Positions 53,831-64,000 of a DNA stretch of 64,000 bases are shown in pieces. The stretch covers positions 15,001-79,000 of the forward strand of contig CAUYUJ010019624.1 of assembly GCA_963575745.1 (NCBI GenBank). The letters are read 5' to 3'. Below the pieces are notes generated by a model, which was not told the DNA's origin, made no database searches, and was given only the letters and a program-made list of their open reading frames with translations. The position numbers and the translations under genes were made by a program. Position 1 is the stretch's first letter, and each line of letters begins with the position of its first letter. Source of the stretch: Prorocentrum cordatum (lineage: Eukaryota > Sar > Dinophyceae > Prorocentrales > Prorocentraceae).

Positions 53831-54529
53831 CGGGGTTTCATTTTGGCCTCCTGTGGGCCTTTTGGGGCCCCCTTGGACAATCTTGCGGCCTCCTGGGGGC
53901 CGCTTGGGGCCCTCTTGGGCCGTCTTGGGTACCCCTTGGGCCGGCTTTGGGCCATCTGAGGCTGTCTTGGACGCCTATGGAGCGGCTTGGGGCCTTGTTG
54001 GGGCCGTCTTTGGCCGCTCTAGGGGCTGCCTTGGGTGACTCTTGGGGCGTCGTGGGCGCAACAGGTGCGGTCCTGGGGCCGTCTTGGGTCGTCCTGGGGC
54101 CGTCTTGGGCCGTCTTGGGGCCCTCATGGGGCGCTCCTGAAGCGTTCTAAGGCGATCTAGGGGGCGTGAATTGTCTTCTTGGACGCTTTGAAAACGGAAA
54201 GCACGGGAATTGCGAAAATGTACGTTTCCCCTAAGGACTGGGACGATTTTTGCTTGTGCGTGCTCTCTCGGGACTCTTCTTGGAGCCCACTTCGAGCCTT
54301 TCGGGAGCCTCTGAGACCGTCTGGGGGCTATGTTGGGCGTGTGCGAGCGCTCTTGGACCGTCTCGGAGGCCCTCTTGGACCGTCTTGGGCCGCTCTTGGG
54401 GGGCTCTGGGGTCGTCTCGGAACGCTCGTGGGCCTCCTGGAAGCGCGCCAGGGCCTGCTGGGGCTCGCAGGAGCCCGCAGGGGCCCCGCCGGAGGGCTCT
54501 ACTGAGATCTGGCTTTTTTCCTTCAGGCA
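53831..54529 (+). repeat. 10-11-bp G-rich array with alpha anchor
   Basis: Anchor at 54178-54255: GAAAACGGAAAGCACGGGAA, then AAAATGTACGTTTCCCC and GACGATTTTTGC. Confidence 0.86.
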
Positions 54530-54880
54530 CGCGCTTCTGCTGGCCATGTAGGAGAGATGACGCCAGGCTCCAGCTTCGAGTACCGCATCTCGCTCAGCAG
54601 CGCCAGCGCCCGCTGCCACTGCTCGCACTTCTCGCACGCGCTGATCCCGGCGCAGTAGCTGATGACGTTGCGCTCCAGCATCGCCTCCCGCATCTCGCTC
54701 AGCAGCGCCAGCGCCCGCTGCCACTGCTCGCCCTTCTCGCACGCGCTGATCCCAGCATTGTAGCTGACCAGGGCTGACCCGTGGACTACTGTCCACTTGC
54801 GGGGTGAAGGGGTGCTGCCGCAAGGCGAGCAGGATGAATGGCGTCATGTTTCCCTGCCACATATCGCTGAGCTGCGTGGG
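54530..54880 (-). CDS. Two PPR motifs plus preceding motif end
   Basis: Minus 54865-54800 reads LSDMWQGNMTPFILLALRQ and HPFTPQV, a motif end. After the hairpin (GTGGAC/GTCCAC with loop TACT, 54781-54796) come two motifs: SYNAGISACEKGEQWQRA...REAMLERNVI (54767-54672) and SYCAGISACEKCEQWQRA...YSKLEPGVI (54660-54565). A truncated start SYMASRSACLK follows at +2 (54552-54520). The 16-base hairpin shifts frame between the motif end and the first full motif, so these would be one protein only if the hairpin is removed. Confidence 0.58.
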
Positions 54881-55253
54881 CGCCAGGTAGCGCTGCGCCC
54901 GTCTGGGAGCCCCCAACGAGCCCCCGGCGACACCGACGACGGCGGCGGCGACCACGAGCTGCAAGGCTGGGCTGGTCCGATTCAGGGCCACCGGCCCGCC
55001 CGCCCCGAGTCGGCGGTGCCGATTCTGGGCGGCCCCTGGCCCGCCGCTCCAGAGTCCTGCCCCTCGCTCCCAGGGCCACGCGCGCCTCCCCAGACCCCCG
55101 ACGTCATTACCTAACAGCTTTTGCTGATAGGTTTCTAGTGGTCTCAAAGGAGAGCAGCAGATGACTCCACAGGGGGGTCGGGGCGGGACCCGGAACGGCT
55201 GCCGCCGAAGCCGAAATCGCTTGGGACATCCTCGCAAAATCGCTCTTGGTGCT
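54881..55253. other. GC palindromes and spacer
   Basis: GATTCAGGGCCACCGGCCCG and related imperfect palindromes at 54970-55090. 55090-55253 shows nothing recognised. Confidence 0.6.
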
Positions 55254-55545
55254 CCCAGAACTCCATTCCCGGGCCACATTTTGGATGCCCGGAGCCAACT
55301 GTAGGCCACTTCGTGCTCTTCGACTTCCCAGAACTCCATTCCCGGGCCACATTTTGGATGCCCGGAGCCAACTGTAGGCCACTTCGTGCTCTTCGATTTC
55401 CCAGAACTCCATTCCCGGGCCACATTTTGGATGCCCGGAGCCAACTGTAGGCCACTTCGTGCTCTTCAAGTTCCCAGAACTCCATTCATTTTGAATGCCC
55501 GGAGCCAACTGTTTCGAGTTCCCAGAACTCCATTCCTGGGCCATT
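55254..55545. repeat. 73-bp tandem repeat, about four copies
   Basis: CCCAGAACTCCATTC begins at 55254, 55327, 55400 and 55473, exactly 73 bp apart. A final copy is shortened to 48 bp (55521). Because 73 is not a multiple of three, the minus-strand peptide cycles through frames. Confidence 0.95.
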
Positions 55546-55890
55546 TTGAATGCTGAGGCAGGCTGATGCTGCGGCCGAGGCAGGCTGAGGCTGAGGCAGG
55601 CTGAGGCTGAGGCCGAGGCTGAAGGCAGACTGAGGCTGAGGCTGAGGCTGAGGCTGAGGCTGAGGCTGAGGCTGAGGCTGAGGCTGAGGCTGATGAGGCT
55701 GAGGCAGGCTGAGGCTGAGGCTGAGGCTGATGCAGGCTGAGGCTGAGGCAGGCTGAGGCTGAGGCCGAGGCTGAAGGCAGACTGAGGCTGAGGCTGAAGC
55801 AGGCTGAGGCTGAGGCTGAGGCAGGCTGAGGCTGAGGCAGGCTGAGGCTGAGGCTGAGGCAGGCTGAGGCTGAGGCTGTGACTGCGACTG
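55546..55890 (+). repeat. GAGGCT hexanucleotide array
   Basis: GAGGCT units with GCAGGCT variants over ~320 bp. Ser-Ala and Leu-Ser frames are artefacts. Confidence 0.95.
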
Positions 55891-56210
55891 CCGTTGCCGC
55901 TGCGACTGTCATCGCGAATGCGACTACGACTGCGAGAACAGCAGAATTCGACAACTGGATTTTCATCTGAATCTTAAGGGGAATGCTTTCAGATATGCTT
56001 CTACACATCGCTGTTAGGTTGCTTTGCTGGGATAATGATTTTTTCATGACGTCGACCCCCAGAGATCTCGACCCATTCCCCAGGACCGGTTTTTCATCCT
56101 GAGTCGTTTTTTGAAGCTCCCGAGGCCCGGTGAGGGCCCCTGGAGGCCGAACATTAAGGAAAAACCGCCCGTCATGTTTTTTTCATTGCTCGAGGGGGTC
56201 TGGGTATGGG
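55891..56210. other. Unique segment, less GC-rich
   Basis: A minus frame opens at 56047 (MKKSLSQQSNLTAMCRSISE) with a hydrophobic stretch (VLAVVVAFAMTVAAATAVAV) before entering the hexanucleotide array. It resembles a signal peptide, but the remainder is low complexity. I record it without calling a gene. Confidence 0.45.
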
Positions 56211-56930
56211 CCCCCGACCCGCCGGCCCAGAATCGGCGGGGCCGACTCTGGGCCGCCACGCCGCCGGCCCAGAATCCCGCCCGGCAGAGCCCTGGGGCCG
56301 CCGCGCGCGCGTTTCTGGGGCCAGCCAGGACGCTTCTGGGCCGCAGGCCCAGAATCGGCGGGACCAACTCTGGGCCGCCGCGCCACCAGTCAAGAATCCC
56401 TCGGGCGTTGGCAGAACTGGGTTTCGTGGGACCCGGTTCAGTGATCTGTACCGGGGACGCCCCCCCGTCCCATTCCACTAGCCGGAACTGCCGTCACCCG
56501 AAAAAACACTAGCTATGGCAAACCTGGTTTATAGTGATTCTGGCCCATTCAAAGGCTCCAAGGCCCTACCACTAACCGGGTCCCCTTACCTGGGGTCCTG
56601 GCCAAACCCGAATCCCGCCCAGCGCGCCCTGGGCCAATTCTCGCACCTCCGGGGCGGGGGCGGGCCTACCCGTTTCTGGGCCACCAACCCGCCAACCCGA
56701 AATCGGCGGGACCGATTCTGGGCCACCGCGTCGCCGGCCCAGAATCCCGCCTGGCGCGCCCTGGGCGGCCGCGCGCGCTTCCAGAGTCGGCTGGGGCGAT
56801 TTTGGGCCACCAACCTTCTGGCCCAGAATCGGCGGGCCGATTCTGGGCCGCCGCGCCGCCAGCCCTGAAATCCGCCCGGCGCGTCCGATTCTGAGCCACC
56901 GGCCCGCCAGCCCAAAATCGGCTAGGTTTT
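56211..56930. repeat. GC palindrome family, main array
   Basis: Best member: GGCCCAGAATCGGC at 56820-56833 and GCCGATTCTGGGCC at 56836-56849, a perfect 14-bp stem with a two-base loop. Others at about 56224, 56346 and 56690. A short non-palindromic spacer covers 56420-56600. Confidence 0.87.
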
Positions 56931-57845
56931 GTGACCGGCCCCTGGTGCGCTTGGGGCCGTTTTGGGACCGTCTTCGGGCCGTCTTTGGCTGCTGTTGGTG
57001 CTGTCTTCGGTGCTTCTTGGGCCGTGATCTTGGGGCCTCTGGGGCTCGTGTGGGAGCCTCTCAGCGCTTCGTTTCGGCCTCCTGGAAGCCTCCTGGGGCC
57101 CTCTTGGGCTGTCTCGGGTGCCTCTTGGGCCGTGTGGAAGCCGTGTGGAGGCCGTCCGGGGCCGTCTGGGGGTTTTCTGGGGCCGTCTTGGGCGTCTCTG
57201 GAGCAGTTTTGGGCACCGTCTGGGGGTCGTCTTGGGCCGTTCTGGGCCGCTCTTGAGACTGTCTTGGGTATCCCGTAGGCCGCCAGGGGCGCCTCAGGAG
57301 CCGTGCTGGGGCCGTTTTGAAGCGTTTTGGGGCCGTTTTGAAGCGTTCTGGGGGCGCTGGGGGCCCTCGGCCCTCTTGGGCCGTCTTGGTTGCCTCTCGG
57401 GTGGTTGTCTTGGAGCCGTCTGGGCTCGTCTTGGGCACCTCTTGGGCCGTCTTGGGCGCCTCTTGGGCCGTCCTGGGGTCGTTTTGGGCCGTCTTGGGGC
57501 CCTCATGGGGCATCTTGAAGCGACCTTGGGGGCCGCTATGGCCGTCGTGGACGCGTCGGAAACGAAAACCACGATAATGCGCAACATATGCGTTTTCCGA
57601 AAGGAAAGATTTTGGCCTCTTGGGGCTCTCCTGGGAGGTCCTCCAGGGCCGTCTTGGGAGCCTCCTGGCCTGCCTTGGGGGCTTCTGGGGCCGTCGAGGC
57701 GGCCTCTTGAGCGGCTCGGAGCCGTCTTTGGGCCGTCGAGGCGGCCTCTTCAGCGTCTCGGAGCCGTCTTGGAGCCGTCTGGGGGCTCTCTGGGGCTCGC
57801 AGGGGCTGCCGGGGCGCCGACTGCGCTTTCCCCGTGGCCCGCCTT
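56931..57845 (+). repeat. Module G1 and further G-rich array with anchor
   Basis: 56931-57290 is a G1 copy; the continuation differs. Anchor at 57550-57610 (GAAACGAAAACCACGATAAT then GCAACATATGCGTTTTCC). Confidence 0.87.
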
Positions 57846-57985
57846 TCCCGCACGCGCGGGTCCCTGCATTGTAGTAGAGATGACGTCGGGCTCCAGCTTC
57901 GCCTCCCGCATCTCGCTCAGCAGCGCCAGCGCCCGCTGCCACTGCTCGCCCTTCTCGCACGCGCTGATCCCGGCGCCGTAGCTGA
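57846..57985 (-). CDS. PPR segment: one full motif plus a truncated one
   Basis: Minus 57982-57880 encodes SYGAGISACEKGEQWQRA...REAKLEPDVI, a perfect match to the local consensus. The frame is open upstream through the hairpin (57998-58014, CGTGGAC/GTCCACG) into the module B peptide KLLERCKSSDTKARSRC. After EPDVI the truncated motif YYNAGTRACGKG starts two bases out of phase. As at 25.3 and 47.9 kb, this would give only a fragment of an RNA-binding protein. Confidence 0.58.
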
Positions 57986-58805
57986 CTAGGGCTGACCCGT
58001 GGACTCCGTCCACGACATCTTTCTGGAATGGTTCTCGGAGGAACGGCGCAGATTGCACCGAAAATCTACAAACACGGCGGCGGCTCGGGCAGCGGCAGCG
58101 AGACCGCGCCTTCGTGTCCGAGCTCTTGCAGCGCTCCAGCAGCTTGGCCCCAACGCGCTGCTCGTTCACCCCCCTCCTATTGAGGGCAGTTTCGAAGTCT
58201 CTCGGGAATGTGCGTCGAAGTCGAAGCCCATCTGAGGCGTCTCAGGAGCGCCCGGGGAAGGGCTCGGGAGGCCATCGGGGAAAGCCACCGAAAGCGCCGG
58301 GAAGGCTCGCAAGGATCTACAGGGAGGGCCCAAGAGAGCGTCAAGAAAATTTGAAATCCAATGGACTCTTAAGAGGAACCGCTGTTGGGTCGGCCATCAC
58401 CTCCGGGCACGCCTTGATGGCGCGATCCAGTCGCATCGCCGCCAACGGGAGGGTTTGTTCGCCATGTCCCATTATGTTAGCCCAGAGGGTCTGTGGAGGC
58501 CTTCGGGCGAAGACAGGGCAAGGAATGGGGAAGACTTGGCACAACATATCGGGCAAAGGGGGGCGGTAGCTGGCCTGTCAGACCCGGCGTTCGTCTTCTG
58601 CCCAAGCGGCGCGGGGCCCACGGGCCCCAGGGTTGGCGGCCCGCTGGGTTTCCTCTTGTTCGCCCACAGGGTTGGGGGAGGCCTCCAGGCGAACAGAATG
58701 GGGCAGGACAATGAATGTGGGAGACTTGTCGCAAGCTCCCAGCCCCCCCAAGTGTTCGCCCGAAGGGTGTGGGGCCGCGTTTGATCCCTCAAAGGGCCGT
58801 CTTGG
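57986..58805. repeat. Module B, copy 3, internally deleted
   Basis: Same order as 36665-37607 but the jump CGAAGACAGGGCAAGGAATG to GGCACAACATATCGGGCAAA (58507-58548) removes most of the first two ~163-bp units. The deletion ends lie in related sequence, consistent with recombination between units. Confidence 0.87.
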
Positions 58806-60217
58806 AGCCGTCTAGGCCCGTCTTGAGGGCGCCGTTTGCCGTGATGGGGCCGTCTTGGTTCGTCGTGGGCCCCTCATGGGCCCTCATGGGCGCGTCCGTA
58901 GGCCGTCCTGGGCCCATCGGGGTCCTTGTTGGCACTATCGTGGGGCTGTCTTGGAGCCGTCTGGGGCCGTGAGGGGGCCGCCTTGGAGTCGTCTTGGGCC
59001 CCTCCTGTGCGCCTCCTTGGGCCGTCCTGGGCCCAGCAGGGGCCGTCTTGGCACCCTCTTGGGGCTGTCTTGGGGCCGTCTTGAGCCGTCGCAGCGCGCC
59101 TTGGGTTGTGCTGGGTCCGTGGCGGCCTCTGTTGGGGCCTCGTTGGGGCTCCTTGGGAGCCTCCTGGGGCCTCTTCGGGGGATTCTTGGCGGCCCCTTGG
59201 GGCCTCTTGGGGGCCTGGTTGGGCCTCCTGGCGCCCTCTTGGGGCGGAAGGCTCGGATTTTCGGTCCGTGGTCCTCCTCTTGGTCCCCTCTTGGGCCTGT
59301 CTTCGGGCCCTCGTGGGCCGTCTTGAGCGTCTCTTGGGTCGTCTTGGGGCCCTGTTGGGCTGTCTTGGGGCGCTCTTGGAGGCCTCTTGGGCCGTTCTGG
59401 GGCGCTCTTGGAGGCCTCTTGGGCCGTCTTCGAGCGTCGGAAAGCGGAAAAGGCGAGAAGGCCAAAATCCTCCCCAAACCGTCGTGAAGTGGATGATTTT
59501 GGCGCTCGGGGCTCTCGGGGAATACGCTTGCAGGCCTGGGCTCCTTGAGCTGTCTTGGGGGCCTCTTGGGGCCTCTGGAGCCTCTCTGGAGCCGCCTGGG
59601 GCGTCTTAAAGCCCCGTGGGACCTCTTGGGGACCTCTTTTGGGTTCCTGGGGGCCTCTTGGGCCTCTCTGGGCCCGTCTATCGCGCTCCTTGGGCTGTCT
59701 TGGGGCCCCCTAGGGCCTTCTTGGGCGGTCCTCGGGCCGTCTTGGAGCCGTCTTGGGCCGCTCTTCGGGCCATCCTGGGGTCCCGTTTGCCTGTCTTGGG
59801 CGCCTCTGGGGCCGTCCTGGGGCCGCCTTGGACCGTCTTGGGGCCCTCTTAGGCCGTCTCGGGGTCCTCTTGGGGACCTCTTCGACCGTCTTGGAGCGGT
59901 CTTGGATGCCTCTGGGGGGGTTTCGGAGCCTCGGGAAGCCGAAAAAGCGAGGAAGCAAAAAACCTCGGACAAAACCAATACAAATCAACGATTTTGGCCT
60001 CTCGGGGCTCTCTTGGGAGGCCTCTTGGGAGGCCTATTGGGCCGTCTTGGGGAGCTCTTGGGCCGTCTTGCGCCAATCTTGGGCGTCTTGGCCGGATCAT
60101 TGCGCGTCTCGGGGCCCTCTTGGGCCGCCTTCGGGGCATCTTGAGCGGCTCGGAGCCGCCTTTGGGCCGTCGGGGCCCGTTTCTAGTCATTTGGGTGGAT
60201 TTCCTTCCGGCACGCGG
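58806..60217 (+). repeat. 10-11-bp G-rich array with beta anchors
   Basis: Similar to 37608-38640 over long stretches (for example GGAAGGCTCGGATTTTCGGT near 59245 and 38380), so this array is a paralogue of the one after module B copy 1. Beta anchors at 59440-59500 and 59935-59995. Confidence 0.87.
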
Positions 60218-60268
60218 TTCCTCCGGCCATATAGTATAGACTAGTGTGAACCCGTGGAAAATGCACGG
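60218..60268 (-). pseudogene. Truncated PPR motif with variant hairpin
   Basis: Minus reads YYMAGGTACRKE. Hairpin arms CCGTG (60252-60256) and CACGG (60264-60268). The flank reads GTGTGAACCCG on plus, as at 33700 and 20550, and not the common GGCTGACCCG. Confidence 0.7.
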
Positions 60269-60999
60269 CCCGCAGGTCCAGGCGTTGGTCCCGAACTCGC
60301 ACGTGTTGCCGAAGCCTGCCCTCCGAGGCAATGTCGGGAGCCTCTTGGGGCGTCTTGGGGCCATCTTGGGGGTCTCGGGCCGTCTCGGAGCTCGCTTTGG
60401 GCTCTGTTGGGCGGCACCTGGGGCCCAGTTGTCGCTGTCTTCTGCGTGACTTGAAACTCTCTTGGGCTGTCTTGGGGCCTTCTTCGGCGGTCTTTGGCCC
60501 TTCTTGGGCCATATGAAGGCCATCCTCGGTTTCTGTTGGGCGGTCTAGGGGTGATCTGAGAAGGTCCTGGGGCCGTGAAGGGCCGTTCATGTCCCGAAAT
60601 GGCGGGAAGAGCAAGAATCCTCCAGAACCATCGGAAAACGGTAATTGGTGGTGCCTTTTGGCGCGGTCCACGGGGCCCTCGAGGCGCGTCTCTGGGGCAT
60701 TTCGAGGCCGTCGTGGGGCTCTGGCCGGATCGGCTTCGGCTCTGTTGAGCGTCTTTGGGGCCGTCTTGGAGCGATGTGGGGGTCCGGGAGCCGTCGGGGA
60801 GCGCTCCAGAAGCGTCCTGGGGCCGTCGGGGAGCGGCTCAGAGCTCTGGCAGGTCGAAGCCAGCAGAACCGAGAGAGCAGCGGTAAGGCCCCCGATGCAG
60901 CCAAGGGTGCGGGTGCTGGTGTACGTAGGGCCCCCGAACCGGCTGTAGTGGCCTGCGGGCAATCTCGCCGCGTGTCTGGGTAATGCGTAAGAGATCTCG
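60269..60999 (+). repeat. G-rich array, more diverged, and spacer
   Basis: Recognisable G-rich units to about 60850, with an anchor near 60590-60655. 60850-60999 is non-repeat sequence without a recognised gene. Confidence 0.7.
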
Positions 61000-61794
61000 T
61001 GGATGTTGGTTGGGATCTTGTGGTTGGCCTCTCGGGAGCCTCTGGGAGACAGCTTGGGGGCTTCTTGGTAGCAGTTTGGGGGCGTCTTGGTGCCTCTTGG
61101 GCCCTCTTTTGGGGCCTCTTGGCGGCCTTTTGGGGCGCTTGGCGGCCTCTGGGGGGCCTCTTGGAGCCTCGTTGGGGCGTCCTGGGGCCTCCTGGGGATG
61201 TCTTGGGAGCGTCCCGGCGTTTCTTTGGGGCGTCTTGGGGCTTCCTGGGGGCCTCTTGGGGTGGAGGCCCCGATTTTTCGGTTCCGGGTCCCTGTCTTGG
61301 GCCTCTCTTGGGGCCTTCTTGGGGCCCTCTTGGGCCGTCTTGGGCGACTCTTGGGCCGTCTTGGGGCCCTCTTGGGCCGTCTTGGGGCCGTCTTGAAGCC
61401 TCTTGGGCCGTCTTGGAACGGTCTTGGGGGCCTCTTGGGCGGTCTTGGAGCGTCGGACAGCCGAAAAAGCGAGAAGGCCAAAATTAAAAAAAAAACAAAA
61501 AAACATAGAAAATCAACGATTCTGGCTTCTGCGGCCCCTCTTGGAGGTGCACTTCGAGCGCTCTGGAGGCCTCGTGGAGGCGTCTCGGGCCGTCTTGAAG
61601 AGGTCTTGAAGCCATCTTAAGCGTCTCGGATGCACTCCTGGACCGTCTTGGGCCGTCTTCGGGGCCTCCTAAGGCCGTCTTGGAGCGATCTGGGAATCCT
61701 GGATCAGTCCGCGAGCGGTCCAGGGGCCTGTTGGGCCCGTCGGGCAGCGGCCCGGAGGCTCTCCGGGCGGCCCGCGAGCTCTCTGGGCGGCCCG
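61000..61794 (+). repeat. 10-11-bp G-rich array with A-rich beta anchor
   Basis: Anchor at 61450-61520 contains an A-rich run (AAAATTAAAAAAAAAACAAA). The remainder is CTTGGGGCCGT-like units. Confidence 0.85.
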
Positions 61795-61881
61795 GGGCGC
61801 TGCCACTGCTTGTCCTTTTCGCGGGCGCTTCGCCCGGAATTGTAGTACAGACTAGGGCTGACCCGCGGCCTCCGGCCGCGG
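61795..61881 (-). pseudogene. Truncated PPR motif with compensated GC hairpin
   Basis: Minus 61846-61795: YYNSGRSAREKDKQWQR. Hairpin CCGCGGCC (61863-61870), loop TCC, GGCCGCGG (61874-61881), the partner of the one at 44062. Confidence 0.8.
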
Positions 61882-62240
61882 AATTTGCCCACCCTGGCGT
61901 GGACGTGGAAGTGGAGCGTCTCTGGAGCCTCGCGGGGTAAGGGGAGGTTGGAGGGGACGGCGTGGATGGAGGAGGTGGCCGCTGGAGGGGGAGGTGGGCG
62001 AGGGATGCAGGCAAGCAGGCCTGAAGGCAGGAACGCGGTGGTGGAGGCCGTGTCAGTGGAAGCACACCCATGTAGGCATGACATGGTGTGGATAGAAGCT
62101 GTTACTGACGCCGCAGTCTGTGTTCATCATAACTTCTGCGGGGAAGGTAGCCGCGAGAAGTTTATCTGCTCTTCGCCGGGACCCACTGATGATTTTATCT
62201 GACAGTGTGGTGACAATGGGGCCAGTGGGCGCGGCCTAGG
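61882..62240. repeat. Segmental duplication E, copy 2
   Basis: Matches 44082-44760 without the expanded GGA tract. Small indels shift all frames relative to copy 1, so no conserved protein is implied. Confidence 0.87.
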
Positions 62241-62400
62241 AGGCCCGCAAGAGGGCAGCGAGACGGAACTCCCTAAGCAGGGCCCCAGTGCGAGGACACG
62301 AATCGACTTTTCGAGCGCGCCTCCCCAAGACGTCCCCACATAGCGCAGAGATGGCTCTCAGAGGGTCCAAGAAGTCTCCCTAACGATGTTGGAAGTTCGA
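62241..62400. other. Spacer with inverted G-rich traces
   Basis: GGCCCGCAAGAGGGCAGCGA and similar reversed units. No gene. Confidence 0.55.
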
Positions 62401-64000
62401 CGCTCCCAAGAGAGAAGCATCCAAGGCCTCTCGGGGGCCGCTTGGGGGCCTCTTGCCTCTTTTCGTTCTCCTTGGGGTGGGTCTCTCGGAGCCCTTGAGT
62501 GCATCGTGGGCCGTCGTGGGGCGATGTGGGGCCGTCTTGGGCGCCTCTCGGACCATCTTGGGACAGTCTTGGGGCCATCTTGGGCCAATAATGGGCGCTT
62601 TGGGGGCTGTCTTTGGTGTTTCTTGAGCCGTCTCGGGCGCCTCTGGAGCCGTCCCCGACCGCCCAGAGACCGTCTTGGAGACTGTCCAAACGGAAAGGCT
62701 TGGAGACGGGGTGGCGGGGGCCGCCAAAGCCGTCTTGGAGACGGGGCGGTGGAGCCGTCTTGGGCTATTATTAGCTGCTCTTGGGGCTGTCTTGGGTGCG
62801 TCTTGGGCCGTCTCGGGCGCCTCTGGAGCCGTCCCGGGGCAGTGCGTGGCCCTTTGGGCGCCCTCATGTGGGCGTCTGGGCGCGTCTTGGGGCGAGCTGG
62901 GGGGCCTGTATAGCCTTCTGGACGCTGCGAGGACGAAAAAACGATCTCTCTCTCTCTCTCTCTAGTATTTATATATTGAAAATGTACGTTTCCCGTCGGG
63001 ACTGACGGTTTGGGCCTCTTGGGGCTCTCCTGGAGGCCCTCCTGGGCCGTCTTGGGAGCCTCCTGGCCGCCTTGGGGGCCTCTGGGGCTGTCGTGGGGCT
63101 CCCAAGGGTGCTCTGAGGCCGTCTTGGCGCCCCCTGGAGCCTCTCGGAGCCGTCCCGTTGGCCATTCTTGGCTGCTCTTGGGGCTGTCTTGGGTGCGTCC
63201 TGGGCCGTCTCGGGCGCCTCTGGAGCCGTCCCGGGGCCGTGTGGGGCCCTTTGGGTGCCTCTGGGCGCGTCCTGGGGCGAGGTGGAGGGCCTCCATAGCC
63301 GTCTTGGACGCTGCGAGGACGAAAAAACGGAACATAGCGAAAATGTGCTTTGGGCCTCTTGGGGCTCTCGTGGAGGCCCTCCTGGGCCGTCGTGGGAGCC
63401 TCCTGGCCTGCCTTGGGGGCCTCTGGGGCTGTCGTGGGGCTCCCAAGGGTGCTCTGAGGCCGTCTTGGCGCCCGCTGGAGCCTCTCAGAGCCCGTTGGCC
63501 ATTCTTGGCTGCTCTTGGGGCTGTCTTGGGTGCGTCCTGGGCCGTCTCGGGCGCCTCTGGAGCCGTCCCGAGGCCGTGTGGGGCGCTTTGGGGGCCTCTG
63601 GGCGCGCCTTGGGGCGAGGTGGAGGGCCTCTATAGCCGTCTTGGACGCTGCGAGGACGAAAAACCGGAACATAGCGAAAATGTGCGTTTCCCGTAGGGAA
63701 TGGGACGAATTGGGCCTCTTGGGACTCTCCTGGAGGCTCTCCTGGGCCGTCGTGGGAGCCTCCTGGCCTGCCTTGGGGGCCTCTGGGGCTGCCTTGGGGC
63801 TCCCAAGGGTGCTCTGAGGCCGTCTTGGCCCCCCCTTGAGCCTCTCGGAGCCGCCCCGTTGACCGTTATTGGCTGCTCTTGGGGCTGTCTTGGGTGCGTC
63901 CTGGGCCGTCGGTGCCGTGGGGGGCCCTTTGGGGGCCTCTGGGCGCGTCTTGGGGCGAGGTGGGGGGCCTGTATAGCCGTTTGGGGCCCTCCTGGGGTGC
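62401..64000 (+). repeat. G-rich array with ~340-360-bp tandem blocks, runs off window
   Basis: Blocks starting TTGGGGCTCTCSTGGAGGCC recur near 63015, 63355 and 63715. Each carries an anchor (AAAATGTACGTTTCCCGTCG at 62978; shortened at 63335; AAAATGTGCGTTTCCCGTAG at 63677). A CT run lies at 62945-62963. The array continues past the right edge. Confidence 0.88.

Overview
This window reads as nuclear DNA of a dinoflagellate. Three things point there. (1) A complete 22-nt dinoflagellate spliced leader (SL) lies at 15738-15759 on the minus strand, fused directly to an intact open reading frame. (2) Three decayed SL copies lie head-to-tail at 30030-30082, the signature of mRNA that has been trans-spliced, reverse transcribed and re-inserted several times. 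(3) Many fragments of pentatricopeptide repeat (PPR) motifs of the kind dinoflagellates carry in large numbers (SYNAGISACEKGEQWQRA type) occur on the minus strand. The sequence is GC-rich and overwhelmingly repetitive. Only one convincing full-length protein gene is present, the SL-bearing retrogene at 14163-15701. No rRNA, tRNA or CRISPR was recognised. Species cannot be named from the sequence.

Left third (1-19.8 kb): a macrosatellite. A 20-bp satellite monomer (TCTGCCGTGCTCCTGTGTGG) forms five blocks in which diverged monomers recur in the same order, so the blocks are copies of one higher-order repeat (HOR). Blocks are joined by recurring connectors: module L (~520 bp), cassette C (~300 bp, closed by a perfect hairpin where the satellite reverses orientation), module U (four ~75-bp units), module T (with TA runs) and module V. 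The order L-HOR-C-U recurs. Two HOR blocks are interrupted by clean insertions with direct-repeat flanks: an unidentified 738-bp element (10224-10961) and the 2.0-kb retrogene (13737-15759).

Right two thirds (19.8-64 kb): arrays of a degenerate G-rich unit close to CTTGGGGCCGT, spaced 10-11 bp apart, nearly all with the G-rich strand on plus. They alternate every 0.5-2 kb with short PPR-derived segments on minus. Almost every PPR segment sits next to a small inverted repeat whose arms differ between loci while still pairing. Interspersed are triplet microsatellites, a 90-bp/77-bp minisatellite (23.5-25.2 kb), a 144-bp minisatellite, GC palindromes and four families of segmental duplication (modules B, D, E, W). 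Because the 20-bp and 11-bp units contain no stop codons in most frames, they create many ORFs of several hundred codons that should not be taken for genes.

The picture is a gene-poor region built by satellite amplification, repeated copying of a composite unit (PPR remnant, hairpin, G-rich array) and retroposition of spliced-leader mRNAs. Whether any PPR fragment is an exon of a working gene cannot be decided from sequence alone.
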